This document shows positions 24,194 through 33,645 of a DNA stretch of 64,000 bases, in pieces; position 1 is the stretch's first letter; every line of letters starts with the position of its first letter. The notes below the pieces were generated by a model that did no database searches, was not told where the DNA came from, and saw nothing but the letters and a program-made list of their open reading frames with translations. This DNA comes from an uncultured Pelagibacteraceae bacterium (lineage in GTDB: Bacteria; Pseudomonadota; Alphaproteobacteria; Pelagibacterales; Pelagibacteraceae), in the NCBI GenBank assembly GCA_902582845.1, contig CACHTQ010000002.1, positions 93,690 to 157,689 on the forward strand, in the 5' to 3' direction. The position numbers and the translations under genes were made by a program.

Positions 24194-25003
24194 TTAACCT
24201 TCTAACATTTCTCTTGCATCAAAATTTAACTGTAATTCCTTCCATCTTTCATAACCAGTACTAGGAACTCTTAAAGGCTGACACAATTTAATAGCTCTTA
24301 AAGCACTTTCTGCCAATACTTTGTAAAAGCCTTGTCCTGGTTTATTCATTCTTGCATGATCTAAAATTTCTGACTTAATTACTGATCCATCAGGTTTTAA
24401 TTCAAGTTTTATTCTAACAAGTAAATTTTCATTATATGGTAATCCAAGTGGGATACTCCAACAACCAAAAATTTGTGCTTTAAGTGCATCCTCCTCACTT
24501 AAGGATAACCCTGTATTCTCAAAATTTTTATTTTGATCTTGGCTTAAATCTGGATTTTTCTTTAAGGTTTCCGCTTTACTCTCTTTAGATTTATCAATTA
24601 AGGCTGCAATATTATTTGGATCAAATAATTCTTCTTTTTCAAATTCAGATACTTGTTTTACCTCATTGTCAATTTTTTCAGGGTTTTGTTTGTCCTCTTT
24701 TATTTTTTCAACTTTCTTTACTTTATCCTCTGGCATCGGAACAGCATCAGGCTTAATTTTCTTAACTTTTTTAGGTGGAGCTTGCTCTGATACTAGTTTT
24801 TTTTCTTTTTCTTTTATTTTCTCAATTATTTTTTTTGCCTTGGGTGCAAATGGGATATTTGTTTTTTCAGTTATTTGAATTAATTCAACAGAAACAATCG
24901 GTGGAAGATCAATTGGTTTTTTTGCTAAAAAAGGAAGGCTCATTGCTGTTAAAAGAATAACAAATAGGTGTAAAACAGAAGAAATTGCAATACTCCTATT
25001 CAC
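24194..25003 (-). CDS. tolA: TolA-like cell envelope protein
   Basis: This is the inner-membrane protein that reaches across the periplasm to TolB and Pal. The start codon is GTG (25001-25003). One N-terminal membrane anchor (residues 8-28) is followed by a long Lys/Glu-rich helix (about 55-150) and a C-terminal domain with [19 protein letters not shown], which matches the TolA/TonB-like fold. The 269 residues make it short for TolA, but its place between tolR and tolB makes the assignment firm. Confidence 0.88.
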   Translation of the reverse strand: MNRSIAISSVLHLFVILLTAMSLPFLAKKPIDLPPIVSVELIQITEKTNIPFAPKAKKIIEKIKEKEKKLVSEQAPPKKVKKIKPDAVPMPEDKVKKVEKIKEDKQNPEKIDNEVKQVSEFEKEELFDPNNIAALIDKSKESKAETLKKNPDLSQDQNKNFENTGLSLSEEDALKAQIFGCWSIPLGLPYNENLLVRIKLELKPDGSVIKSEILDHARMNKPGQGFYKVLAESALRAIKLCQPLRVPSTGYERWKELQLNFDAREMLEG

Positions 25004-25010
25004 AAAAAAA

Positions 25011-25427
25011 TTACCTCTCTTTATACGGTTCTGAAATTAAAGCTACTTTCGTAAATCCTGAACCTGAAAGCAAACCCATAATTTCAAGAACTCTACCGTA
25101 ATTTATAGTTTTATCCCCTCTCACATATATTCTTGTATCAGTTCGATTTTTTGAGACCGCTAAAACTTTTGCAATAATTTTTTCATACTCAACTTTTGAC
25201 TCTTGTATAAAAATTTCACCTTTTGAATTTATGGTTAATGTTAAAGGTTCTTGCTCCTCTGGAAGTGAGTCAGCTGAACTTTCCGGTAAGTCTACTTGAA
25301 CTCCTACAGTTAACAAAGGTGCTGTCACCATAAAGATAATTAATAAGACTAACATCACATCTACAAATGGTGTCACATTTATTTCACTCATTGGTTCCTT
25401 AGATGAACGATTAAACTTGAATGCCAT
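25011..25427 (-). CDS. tolR: Tol-Pal proton channel subunit TolR
   Basis: An ExbD/TolR-family protein of 138 residues. One membrane segment (about 20-40) contains the proton-relaying aspartate in INVTPFVDVMLVLLIIFMV; the rest is a periplasmic domain. With TolQ it uses the proton gradient to drive TolA. It sits one base from tolQ and seven from tolA. Confidence 0.96.
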   Translation of the reverse strand: MAFKFNRSSKEPMSEINVTPFVDVMLVLLIIFMVTAPLLTVGVQVDLPESSADSLPEEQEPLTLTINSKGEIFIQESKVEYEKIIAKVLAVSKNRTDTRIYVRGDKTINYGRVLEIMGLLSGSGFTKVALISEPYKER

Positions 25428-25428
25428 T

Positions 25429-26103
25429 CTAAATAATTGTTAAAAATCTTTTAGAAAAGTTTTCTAACTTTTGTGAATATTTCAAAGAGTCATTGTTAAA
25501 CTTGTTGTAAGCAATTACTGCAGGAATAGCTGCCAACAAACCTAATGCTGTAGCGAAAAGAGCTTCTGCAATTCCGGGAGCTACAATCGCTAAACTAGTG
25601 TTTCTTGAAATTGCAATAGATTGAAAAGAATTCATTATACCCCAAACAGTTCCGAATAATCCTATAAAAGGTGCCGTTGATCCAACAGTTGCTAAAAAAG
25701 TAAATCCTTTTGTAATTTTAGACATTTGTTTCTCTATCCCAGTCTCTAACATTGAAGTCATTCTAGCATTCAAATCTGTCTTAGATCTTCTTTTAAGAAG
25801 ATTTTGCATAGCATCTTTAAAAATAAGGGCCATTGGATCATTAATATTACCTGGAAGATTATTATAAAAAGACTCCGCAGATTTCGAGTTCCAAAACTTA
25901 GTTTCAAATTCTTCTGAACTTTGATTTATTTTTTTAAATAATTTAAATTTTTCAATGATTACCGCCCATGAATAAACTGAACATGCAATAAGAATAATAA
26001 TGACTGATTTAACAATTATATCAGCTCTTATAAATAAGTTCATAAGTGAAAAGTCAGCACTTGATGCAAGTCCCACTGCTTGTGATGAAATATCAGCTTC
26101 CAT
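25429..26103 (-). CDS. tolQ: Tol-Pal proton channel subunit TolQ
   Basis: A MotA/TolQ/ExbB-family inner-membrane protein of 224 residues with three membrane segments: one near residues 25-50 and two flanking the conserved GSTAPFIGLFGTVWGIMNSF and GIAEALFATALGLLAAIPAV stretches that line the proton path. It begins the tolQRAB-pal set. The 52-base gap to the RuvC-like gene upstream contains no ruvA or ruvB, which are often found nearby in other proteobacteria. Confidence 0.96.
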   Translation of the reverse strand: MEADISSQAVGLASSADFSLMNLFIRADIIVKSVIIILIACSVYSWAVIIEKFKLFKKINQSSEEFETKFWNSKSAESFYNNLPGNINDPMALIFKDAMQNLLKRRSKTDLNARMTSMLETGIEKQMSKITKGFTFLATVGSTAPFIGLFGTVWGIMNSFQSIAISRNTSLAIVAPGIAEALFATALGLLAAIPAVIAYNKFNNDSLKYSQKLENFSKRFLTII

Positions 26104-26155
26104 AAGGTCTTCTCACACTTAAATGTGTCATGAATTTGACTTTAAAAATCTAGGA

Positions 26156-26650
26156 TTAATCATCTTTTTGGTGAGTTTCATGGTAAAAACTCGCAATTAA
26201 AATAGCATCAGCTTTGTTAGAGTCTTTTTTCTTTGAAAGTTGTGTTGAAAAATAAGGAAATATTTCGATTGCTCTTGTTCTGCTAGCATCTTTTTCAGAA
26301 TTAATTAAATTAAAATATTTTTTCCATTTAGCTGGTCTAACAAAAAACATTGGTAATTGCATTGCAGAACATATTCCTTTTAATATCCCAAAAGATTGAC
26401 CAAAATTAAACATACTTGTTACGCCTTGCCCCGGCATAGCAGAAACTTGTTCTATCACCACTCTCACTTCATTATCTTTTTTTTTATTAATTCTTTTTGA
26501 AAATTCGTTATAAATTTGAGCACCATTAACTTGTTTTTTATTTTTTTTACCATCAGTCATGACTGGCATTTCAATTACTTCAAGAATTTTCCCATCTTCA
26601 AAAAAACAAATCGAGCCTGAAGTACCTGGATCTATACCAATTATAAGCAT
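26156..26650 (-). CDS. ruvC: RuvC-like Holliday junction resolvase, phage-type
   Basis: A 164-residue RNase H-fold nuclease expected to cut Holliday junctions. Acidic active-site candidates are Asp7 in IIGIDPGTSG, Glu67 in VVIEQVSAMPGQG and Asp148 in NKADAILIA. The stretch EQVSAMPGQGVTSMFNFGQS followed by FGILKG is the pattern of the RuvC-like proteins common in phages and some alphaproteobacteria, not of classical RuvC. It occupies the classical ruvC position between yebC and tolQ, but ruvA and ruvB are absent there. Family placement is from motifs recalled, not from a search. Confidence 0.75.
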   Translation of the reverse strand: MLIIGIDPGTSGSICFFEDGKILEVIEMPVMTDGKKNKKQVNGAQIYNEFSKRINKKKDNEVRVVIEQVSAMPGQGVTSMFNFGQSFGILKGICSAMQLPMFFVRPAKWKKYFNLINSEKDASRTRAIEIFPYFSTQLSKKKDSNKADAILIASFYHETHQKDD

Positions 26651-26659
26651 ATTTTAAAT

Positions 26660-27382
26660 CTAGTTTGAAAATTTAACATTTGAATAAATATTTTGTACAT
26701 CATCATCCTCTTCTAATGTCTCAAAAAAATTAATTAATTCATCTTTTCTCTCGTTTGAAATTTCAACAGCATTTAAGGGCACCCACTCTATTCCCGTTGA
26801 AATAAAATTACTTATTTTCTTCTCTAACTCTTTTTTAACATTATAGATATCATTTATTGAACATTGAATTTCATGAAATTCTTTATCTGATTTACACTCA
26901 TTTGCACCTGCATCAATAGCGAGTTCTAATATGTCTTCATCTGAAATTTCATTTTTATCGATTTTAATTACACCTAATTGACTGAAATTGTGTGATGCTG
27001 AGCCTTTAGTTCCGAGGCTTCCCCCTGATTTTTGAAAAATTGTTCTTATATTGGAAGCGGTTCTGTTTTTGTTATCAGTTAAAGTTTCAATTATGACAGC
27101 AACTTTTTCAGGTCCAAAGCCTTCGTATCTCAAATTTTCAAAATTTGACTGATTACTCATTGAGGACTTATCGATAGCTCTAGTTATGTTATCTTTTGGC
27201 ATATTTGCTGACCTTGCCGCTTGAACAGCAGAACGTAATCTTGGGTTCATAGCTGGATCTTTATCTCCTAACTTAGCCGCAACTGTAATCTCTTTAGATA
27301 GTTTGGAAAAAATTTTTGATCTTTCTTTATCAGCTTTACCTTTTTTATGTTTTATACCTGCCCAATGAGAATGTCCTGCCAT
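26660..27382 (-). CDS. yebC: YebC/PmpR family protein (TACO1 homologue)
   Basis: A 240-residue protein beginning MAGHSHWAGIKHKKGKADKE, the hallmark of the YebC family. Members act as DNA-binding regulators or, as shown for relatives including mitochondrial TACO1, help ribosomes through difficult stretches such as polyproline. The three-domain length is normal. It is followed nine bases later by the RuvC-like gene, as in many proteobacteria. Confidence 0.95.
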   Translation of the reverse strand: MAGHSHWAGIKHKKGKADKERSKIFSKLSKEITVAAKLGDKDPAMNPRLRSAVQAARSANMPKDNITRAIDKSSMSNQSNFENLRYEGFGPEKVAVIIETLTDNKNRTASNIRTIFQKSGGSLGTKGSASHNFSQLGVIKIDKNEISDEDILELAIDAGANECKSDKEFHEIQCSINDIYNVKKELEKKISNFISTGIEWVPLNAVEISNERKDELINFFETLEEDDDVQNIYSNVKFSN

Positions 27383-27389
27383 AAAAAAA

Positions 27390-28193
27390 TTAAGTATTTT
27401 TTAAAAGACCTCCAAATATGTAACTTTCTACACTATCTGCTAAGCCTGTTTCTAAATTACAATTTACTATAACTCCACTTAAAGAGGCTTCTCCATCAGC
27501 TGGAAAATGTTTAATAGAATCTTTTTTCATAAATCTATTAAGAGAATTATCTTTATTCATTCCTATAACTGAATCGTAATCTCCGCACATACCTGCATCT
27601 GTCTGATAAGCAGTGCCATTTTTTAAAACTCTTGCATCATTAGTGGGTATGTGAGTGTGGGTTCCAATAACGAGTGTTGCTTTACCATCAAAATAATGAC
27701 CAATTGCATTTTTTTCGCTTGTTATTTCTCCATGGAAATCAACGATTAGAAAATCATAATCTTTTTTCAAATCATATTTTTCTAAAAATTCTTTTGATAT
27801 TTTAAAAACATCATCGCACTTTTTCATAAAAACATTTCCCATCAAATTTAAAACTCCTACCTTGTAATTTTTTTTTGTTTTATAAATCTCAAATCCATTA
27901 CCAGGAGCAGGTTCAAATAAATTTTTTGGTCTTAATAGTCTGTTTTCATTATCAATAAAATTCATTATGTCTTTTTGATCCCAAACATGGTTTCCAGTTG
28001 TAATAACATCAACTCCATTTTCAAAGAAATCTTTACAAATTTCTTTGGTCAAACCAACACCAGTATCATCAGCGTTCTCACCATTTATAATTACAAAATC
28101 GATATTATTTTTTTTAATCTGACTTGATAAATCATTAGTTATCTTTCTACATCCAGATGATCCAACAACATCGCCTAAAAATAAAATTTTCAT
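27390..28193 (-). CDS. ymdB: YmdB family metallophosphoesterase
   Basis: This 267-residue calcineurin-like phosphoesterase (TIGR00282 type) is related to YmdB, a 2',3'-cyclic nucleotide phosphodiesterase in Bacillus. The metal-binding residues are in LFLGDVVGSSG (residues 4-14), INGENADDTGVGLT, TTGNHVWDQKD and GTHTHIPTNDARV. It is co-directional with 5-formyl-THF cyclo-ligase (7-base gap) and yebC (7-base gap). The in vivo role is unknown. Confidence 0.87.
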   Translation of the reverse strand: MKILFLGDVVGSSGCRKITNDLSSQIKKNNIDFVIINGENADDTGVGLTKEICKDFFENGVDVITTGNHVWDQKDIMNFIDNENRLLRPKNLFEPAPGNGFEIYKTKKNYKVGVLNLMGNVFMKKCDDVFKISKEFLEKYDLKKDYDFLIVDFHGEITSEKNAIGHYFDGKATLVIGTHTHIPTNDARVLKNGTAYQTDAGMCGDYDSVIGMNKDNSLNRFMKKDSIKHFPADGEASLSGVIVNCNLETGLADSVESYIFGGLLKNT

Positions 28194-28200
28194 AAAACTA

Positions 28201-28731
28201 TTAATTTGTTATAATAAAATCTAACTTAATATCATAATTATTAATTGGTATTTTTTTTACTTTTTGAAAAGAGTAAGCAAATCCAATTGTTAAAACTTTT
28301 TTTTGTTTTCTAATTTTCTTAATATAGCGATCGTAGAACCCTCCGCCATAACCAATCCTATTGAAATTTTTGTCAAAAGCTAAAAGGGGTACTAATAAAA
28401 CATCTGGGTATTTTACAACTTTAGAAATTGGTTCTGGTATCCCAAATTTATTAATTGATAAAGGATCATTTTTTGACCATTGGAAGAAGTCCATTTGTGA
28501 GTTTTTCTTTATTTTTGGTAATGTTATAATGAATTTTTTTTGCTCAAACTTTTCTAAGATTTGTAAAATATCTATTTCATGGTTATAAGGATAATAACCG
28601 CCGATTATTTTGCCTGAAACTTTCTTTTTTTTTAAAATATCTAAAATTAAATCAAAATTAAAAATAAATTTTTTAATCGTCTTTTGTTTTCTTATTTTTA
28701 GTATTTTTTTTCTGATTTGAGATTTGTTCAC
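28201..28731 (-). CDS. 5-formyltetrahydrofolate cyclo-ligase
   Basis: This enzyme uses ATP to convert 5-formyl-THF to 5,10-methenyl-THF, clearing an inhibitory folate. The glycine-rich GYGGGFYDRYIKKI near residue 127 is diagnostic; the N-terminal lysine-rich segment and the 176-residue length fit. The start codon is GTG (28729-28731). It lies nine bases downstream of zapA. In many proteobacteria 6S RNA separates these two genes, but there is no room for it here. Confidence 0.87.
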   Translation of the reverse strand: MNKSQIRKKILKIRKQKTIKKFIFNFDLILDILKKKKVSGKIIGGYYPYNHEIDILQILEKFEQKKFIITLPKIKKNSQMDFFQWSKNDPLSINKFGIPEPISKVVKYPDVLLVPLLAFDKNFNRIGYGGGFYDRYIKKIRKQKKVLTIGFAYSFQKVKKIPINNYDIKLDFIITN

Positions 28732-28740
28732 AAAATTCTA

Positions 28741-29184
28741 TTAAGATATTTTATCTATATTTGCTTTTTCAACAAAATTTGAAATCTCATCAGCAGCAGC
28801 ATCAATTAACTTTTCATAATGTTTTTGATTTAGTTCAATTTCATCTTTTAATTCTAAGTGATTTTTATTTAAATTTTTAATTTCTTTTTCTTTTCTGTCT
28901 TTGTATTCATAAACTAGTGACTTTAGCTCTCTAAATTTATTTGAAAGTTCTTTTAATTCAATCTTTTTTTGTTCAACTTTTTTTTTTGTTTCGTAATATT
29001 CATCCATTACTTTTACTGCAGTAATCAATAAAAGTTTATTTTCACCGATATTTCCTAAATCATTTTTTAAATCATTAAATTTTTGATTGATTTGAATTAA
29101 CAACTCCTCAAGATGTTCTTCTTGACCATCATCACATGATAACAAAAACTCTTTGCCGTTGAATTTTATAGTTACGTTTGCCAT
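28741..29184 (-). CDS. zapA: cell division protein ZapA
   Basis: This protein bundles FtsZ filaments at midcell. Residues 1-60 form the ZapA head (VTIKFNGKEFLLSCDDGQEE), followed by a long coiled coil to residue 140 through which ZapA tetramerises. At 147 residues it is longer than E. coli ZapA (109), owing to the coiled-coil tail. The start overlaps the preceding coiled-coil gene by 13 bases, which supports a joint function. Confidence 0.86.
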   Translation of the reverse strand: MANVTIKFNGKEFLLSCDDGQEEHLEELLIQINQKFNDLKNDLGNIGENKLLLITAVKVMDEYYETKKKVEQKKIELKELSNKFRELKSLVYEYKDRKEKEIKNLNKNHLELKDEIELNQKHYEKLIDAAADEISNFVEKANIDKIS

Positions 29185-29495
29185 TTATCAATTTCGTCCA
29201 TTAAAGTATTAGTTTCTTGATTTAATTCATCTATTTTTTCTGAAAATTCTAATCTTTTTTTTTCCTCAATTTTTTCTTTGTTTTCCAATTCCTGCAATTT
29301 TCTTGTTAAATTTTCATGTTCATCTACCAAAGTTTTATATTTTTTCTCTATTTCAGATTTTTCAATTTCTAATTGATTTTTTTGTTCACCAAGAATTTCA
29401 ATATTTTTTTTTATATCTGGATTTTCTAAATTCAAACTTTTTAGTTTAGTCAAAGCTAAATTTAGCTTTTTTTCTTTTTCAAGAATAGAATTCAT
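29172..29495 (-). CDS. coiled-coil protein encoded upstream of zapA (ZauP/DUF4164-like)
   Basis: A 107-residue protein that is almost wholly coiled coil (heptads from about residue 20 to 104, rich in E, K and L) with no membrane segment. In Caulobacter a protein of this kind, ZauP, is encoded directly upstream of zapA and helps ZapA act on FtsZ. Position, overlap with zapA and composition fit, but coiled coils align with anything, so the relation is inferred mainly from context. It diverges from tkt with 53 bases between starts. Confidence 0.6.
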   Translation of the reverse strand: MNSILEKEKKLNLALTKLKSLNLENPDIKKNIEILGEQKNQLEIEKSEIEKKYKTLVDEHENLTRKLQELENKEKIEEKKRLEFSEKIDELNQETNTLMDEIDKWQT

Positions 29496-29548
29496 ATATA
29501 TATATTTATATTATTAAATAGAATCTTCTAAGTCTAGACAGGATAATT

Positions 29549-31471
29549 TTGAATAAACTTTATAAAGAATTAGCTAATTGTATAAGATTTCTCTCAATTG
29601 ATGCTGTTCAGAAAGCAAACTCGGGACATCCTGGAATGCCAATGGGGATGGCTGATGTTGCTACAGTACTTTTTAAAGATTTTTTAAAATTTAATCCAAA
29701 AGATCCTGGCTGGATTAATAGAGATAGATTTGTTCTTTCTGCTGGCCATGGATCAATGTTACTTTACTCGCTTCTTTATTTGACTGGTTACAAAAGTGTT
29801 TCTTTAAATGATATTAAAAGCTTTAGACAATTAGAATCCATATGTGCGGGACATCCAGAATATCATCGGAATACTGGCATTGAAACTACTACAGGTCCAT
29901 TGGGACAGGGAATCTCAAATGCAGTTGGGTTTGCACTATCAGAGGAAATTTTAAAAAAAAAATTAGGAAAAAAAAAAATTAATCATAAAACTTATGTTCT
30001 AGCTGGCGATGGATGCTTAATGGAAGGTATTAGTCACGAGGCATTGAGCTTAGCTGGACATTTGAAATTGAAAAATCTTATTTTATTATTTGATAATAAT
30101 TCTATCTCGATCGATGGTCCCACAAGGTTAGCTGTTTCGGATGATCATGAAAAAAGATTTAGAAGCTATGGTTGGGACTACTTAAAAATTAATGGTCATG
30201 ATTTTAAAGAGATATCTAAAGCTTTAAAAAAAGCACAAAAATCAAAAAAACCTATCGCGATTTCATGTAAAACTACGATTGGTTATGGTTCTCCAAACAA
30301 AGGGGGTAAGGCTTCATCGCATGGTAGTCCATTAGGTGATGAGGAAATAAAACTTGTAAGAAAGAAATTAAAATGGAAATATGAACCTTTCAAGATCCCT
30401 GCTAAATTATTAAGTGAATGGAGAAAAATTGGTAAAACAGCCTCACAAAGGGCTAGGAAAAATAAAGTAAATATTTCAAATATTAACTCATTAAAAAAAT
30501 TAATTGAAAAAGCAAAAATTGAATATTTTAAAAATACAAAACCAATTGCTACTAGGAAATCGTCTGAGATATTTTTAAACATTATATCAAAATTTCCTTA
30601 TTTAATTGGAGGCTCAGCTGATTTAGCTGGATCAAATAACACCAAAACTAAAGATCATAAAATAATTGAACCAGGTAATTTTTCTGGAAATTATATTCAT
30701 TATGGAGTTAGAGAGCACGCGATGTGTGGAATAATGAATGGAATAGCTCTTCACAGTAGCTTAATTCCTTATGGTGGAACATTTTTAATATTTAGTGACT
30801 ACTGCAAACCATCTATTAGATTAGCTGCAATGATGAAACAAAGAGTTATATATGTATTTACACATGACTCTATTGGCTTAGGTGAGGATGGTCCAACTCA
30901 TCAACCAATTGAACAATTAACAAGTTTAAGATCTATTCCGAATTTAAACGTTTTTAGACCTTCAGATACCATTGAAACTTTTGAATGTTGGCAATTAGCT
31001 CTCGAAAGTAAAAATACCCCAAGTGTAATTTCACTAACTAGACAAAACGTCAATCCAATTAGACTTGAAAATTCTCTTAAAAATAAATCGTCTTTGGGTG
31101 CTTATGAAGTTTTGAGAACTGGGGATAATATAAGTGTAACAATTTTAGCAACTGGATCTGAAACTAGTTTAGCAAATGATGTAGGTCATAAATTAGCCAC
31201 AGATGGTATTTATTCCAAAATCATATCAATGCCTTGTCAAAAAATCTTTGATCATCAAAGTGAAGAATACAAAAAAAAAATATTAGGTGAAACTGAACTA
31301 GTAGTATCTATAGAGGCCTCTGAAACGAATTATTGGAAAAAATATACTGGTACAAATGGATTAAATTTTGGAATTAATGACTTTGGAAAAAGTGCACCAT
31401 ATAAAAAAATTTATAACTATTTTAAATTAAATCCTGAAAGTATTGTAAAAAAAATCAAAGAAAAATTATGA
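29549..31471 (+). CDS. tkt: transketolase
   Basis: This enzyme transfers C2 units between sugar phosphates using thiamin diphosphate. The start is TTG at 29549 with an AGGA box eight bases upstream. The full 640 residues contain [20 protein letters not shown], the cofactor loop [15 protein letters not shown] near residue 152, and [19 protein letters not shown] near residue 447. It starts the carbon-metabolism run tkt-gap-pgk-fba and overlaps gap by four bases. Confidence 0.97.
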   Translation: MNKLYKELANCIRFLSIDAVQKANSGHPGMPMGMADVATVLFKDFLKFNPKDPGWINRDRFVLSAGHGSMLLYSLLYLTGYKSVSLNDIKSFRQLESICAGHPEYHRNTGIETTTGPLGQGISNAVGFALSEEILKKKLGKKKINHKTYVLAGDGCLMEGISHEALSLAGHLKLKNLILLFDNNSISIDGPTRLAVSDDHEKRFRSYGWDYLKINGHDFKEISKALKKAQKSKKPIAISCKTTIGYGSPNKGGKASSHGSPLGDEEIKLVRKKLKWKYEPFKIPAKLLSEWRKIGKTASQRARKNKVNISNINSLKKLIEKAKIEYFKNTKPIATRKSSEIFLNIISKFPYLIGGSADLAGSNNTKTKDHKIIEPGNFSGNYIHYGVREHAMCGIMNGIALHSSLIPYGGTFLIFSDYCKPSIRLAAMMKQRVIYVFTHDSIGLGEDGPTHQPIEQLTSLRSIPNLNVFRPSDTIETFECWQLALESKNTPSVISLTRQNVNPIRLENSLKNKSSLGAYEVLRTGDNISVTILATGSETSLANDVGHKLATDGIYSKIISMPCQKIFDHQSEEYKKKILGETELVVSIEASETNYWKKYTGTNGLNFGINDFGKSAPYKKIYNYFKLNPESIVKKIKEKL

Positions 31472-32466
31472 AAATAAAAATTGGTATTAATGGAATGGGG
31501 AGAATAGGAAGAATGATTCTTCGCTCTATTTATGAAGGAAATAAAAAAATAGAAATTATGCATATTAATAATAGAACAAATTCTGAGACTTGTTCAACAC
31601 TTTTAAAATATGACTCAATCCATGGAAAATTTAAAGCTGATGTAAGCTATGACGAAAGTAATCTTATTGTAAATAAAAACAAAATTTCTTTTGGTCAAGA
31701 AACAGATTTAAATAAAATTAATTGGAAAAAATATGGGGTCGATTATGTATTTGAATGTACTGGAAAATTTAATTCTAAAGATAAATTGCAACCACATCTG
31801 CTTAATGGAGCAAAAAAAATAATTGTCTCAGCTCCATGTAAAAATGCAGATAAAACTATAGTCTTTGGAGTAAATGAATCTGAATTAAAAAAAAAAGATA
31901 AAATTGTTTCTGCTGCATCTTGTACAACGAACTGCCTAGCGCCAGTTGCTCATATTTTAAATGAAAATTTTGGAATAGAGAAAGGTTTTATGACAACCAT
32001 ACATGCATTTACAAGCGATCAAAGAATTTTAGATAATTCACATAAAGACCCTAGAAGAGCTAGATCTGCTAGTCAATCAATCGTACCAACTTCTACTGGT
32101 GCTTCAAAAGCTATAGGTGAAATAATTCCCTCCCTTAAAGGAAAGTTAGAAGGTGTAGCAATGAGAGTACCAACCCCAAATGTTTCATTAATTGAACTTG
32201 TCTTCTGTACAAAAAAAGATTTAAGTATTGAAAAAATAAATTCAGTATTTGAAGATTTTAGTAAAAAGAATAAAGTTATTGAAATCACCAAAGAAAAACT
32301 TGTTTCGATTGATTTTAATCATAATTCTGCCTCATCAATTATTGATGCAAGTTTAACAAATGTAGTTGGCAAAAATATGGGAAAAATCTCAGCGTGGTAT
32401 GATAATGAATGGGGTTTTTCAAATAGGATGTGTGATATAGCTGAATATATTCATAAGATTTCTTGA
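31468..32466 (+). CDS. gap: glyceraldehyde-3-phosphate dehydrogenase
   Basis: This enzyme interconverts glyceraldehyde-3-phosphate and 1,3-bisphosphoglycerate. The nucleotide-binding start is [16 protein letters not shown], and the catalytic cysteine is in [16 protein letters not shown] near residue 153 with the histidine in [11 protein letters not shown]. The 332-residue length is normal. It overlaps tkt by four bases, and its TGA stop interlocks with the pgk ATG. Confidence 0.97.
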   Translation: MKIKIGINGMGRIGRMILRSIYEGNKKIEIMHINNRTNSETCSTLLKYDSIHGKFKADVSYDESNLIVNKNKISFGQETDLNKINWKKYGVDYVFECTGKFNSKDKLQPHLLNGAKKIIVSAPCKNADKTIVFGVNESELKKKDKIVSAASCTTNCLAPVAHILNENFGIEKGFMTTIHAFTSDQRILDNSHKDPRRARSASQSIVPTSTGASKAIGEIIPSLKGKLEGVAMRVPTPNVSLIELVFCTKKDLSIEKINSVFEDFSKKNKVIEITKEKLVSIDFNHNSASSIIDASLTNVVGKNMGKISAWYDNEWGFSNRMCDIAEYIHKIS

Positions 32467-33644
32467 TGAATAGTATAAAAGATCAAAAAAATCTTAATAA
32501 AAAAAAAGTTTTGTTAAGATTGGATTTAAATGTCCCATTAAAAAATGGATCAATTACCGACGAAACAAGAATAAATAAGATTATTCCAATCATAGATTTT
32601 TTAATAAAAGAACAATCAAAGATCATAATAATTTCTCACGTAGGACGGCCAAAAGGTAAGGTAATTACAGATCTCTCACTAAAACCAATTTGTGAAAATA
32701 TTGAAAAAAAAATGAATAGAAAAATAAGATTGGTAAAAGAAGATATTTTTAAATTAAAAAAAGAAAATTTATTTGAAGATCCAAAGGATCAAATAGTTTT
32801 TTTAGAGAATATTAGATTTTATGAAGAGGAGGAAAAAAATGATGCTAATTTTGCACAACATTTAGCTAAACTTGCTGATTTGTATGTAAATGATGCTTTT
32901 TCTTGCTCTCATAGAGCACACGCTTCTGTGAGTAAAATAACTGAATTTCTTCCCTCTTTTGCTGGATTGCAGTTGGAAACAGAAATTAGTGCTTTAAAAA
33001 AAGTTACATCAGAAATCAAAAAACCTATCACCTGTATCATTGGGGGATCAAAAATTTCATCAAAAATTGGAATAATCAAAAATTTAATATCTAAATTTGA
33101 TAATATTATTATCGTTGGTGGAATGGCTAATAACATAATTAAATACAAAGGAAACCAGATAGGTAAATCAATTAAAGAGGAAAATTGTGATCTAATGATC
33201 AAAGAGATTTTTGAAACTTTAGAAAGTCACTCTTGTAAAATTATTTTCCCAGAGGACGTTCTGATTGGAAAAAATTTAGATGATGAACCTCAAATAAAAG
33301 AACTAAAAAATATAAAAGGTGATGATATCATTTTGGATATTGGTCCTAAGACATTAGATAAGATAAAGGGTATTATTGAAAATAGTAAAACAGTTCTTTG
33401 GAATGGACCAGCAGGTTATTTTGAAAATCCAAATTTTGCTAATGGCAGTTACAATATTGCCAAAGCAATCACAAAAAAAAATAAAAATAACTCATTTTAT
33501 TCAGTTGTAGGGGGTGGAGATACGATAGCCCTTATTAATAAAATTAAATTAATAGAAAAGTTTAACTTTGTTTCAACTGCCGGTGGAGCATTTTTAGAAT
33601 ATCTTGAAGGAAAAGAGTTACCTGGTATAAAAGCTTTAAACTGA
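32466..33644 (+). CDS. pgk: phosphoglycerate kinase
   Basis: This kinase catalyses reversible phosphoryl transfer between 1,3-bisphosphoglycerate and ADP. The N-domain motifs LLRLDLNVPLKNG and IIISHVGRPKGK and the C-domain nucleotide loop SVVGGGDTIALIN near residue 354 are intact. I chose ATG 32466, which forms a TGATG stop-start overlap with gap; a TTG immediately before it is the other possibility. At about 392 residues it is normal. Confidence 0.97.
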   Translation: MNSIKDQKNLNKKKVLLRLDLNVPLKNGSITDETRINKIIPIIDFLIKEQSKIIIISHVGRPKGKVITDLSLKPICENIEKKMNRKIRLVKEDIFKLKKENLFEDPKDQIVFLENIRFYEEEEKNDANFAQHLAKLADLYVNDAFSCSHRAHASVSKITEFLPSFAGLQLETEISALKKVTSEIKKPITCIIGGSKISSKIGIIKNLISKFDNIIIVGGMANNIIKYKGNQIGKSIKEENCDLMIKEIFETLESHSCKIIFPEDVLIGKNLDDEPQIKELKNIKGDDIILDIGPKTLDKIKGIIENSKTVLWNGPAGYFENPNFANGSYNIAKAITKKNKNNSFYSVVGGGDTIALINKIKLIEKFNFVSTAGGAFLEYLEGKELPGIKALN

Positions 33645-33645
33645 T

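Noticed and set aside
26104..26155. An ACAC-TTAAAT-GTGT hairpin between the ruvC-like gene and tolQ as a terminator
   Set aside because: The stem is only four base pairs and no T-run follows it.
28731..28741. 6S RNA between zapA and 5-formyl-THF cyclo-ligase
   Set aside because: 6S RNA is often found here in proteobacteria, but only nine bases separate the two genes.
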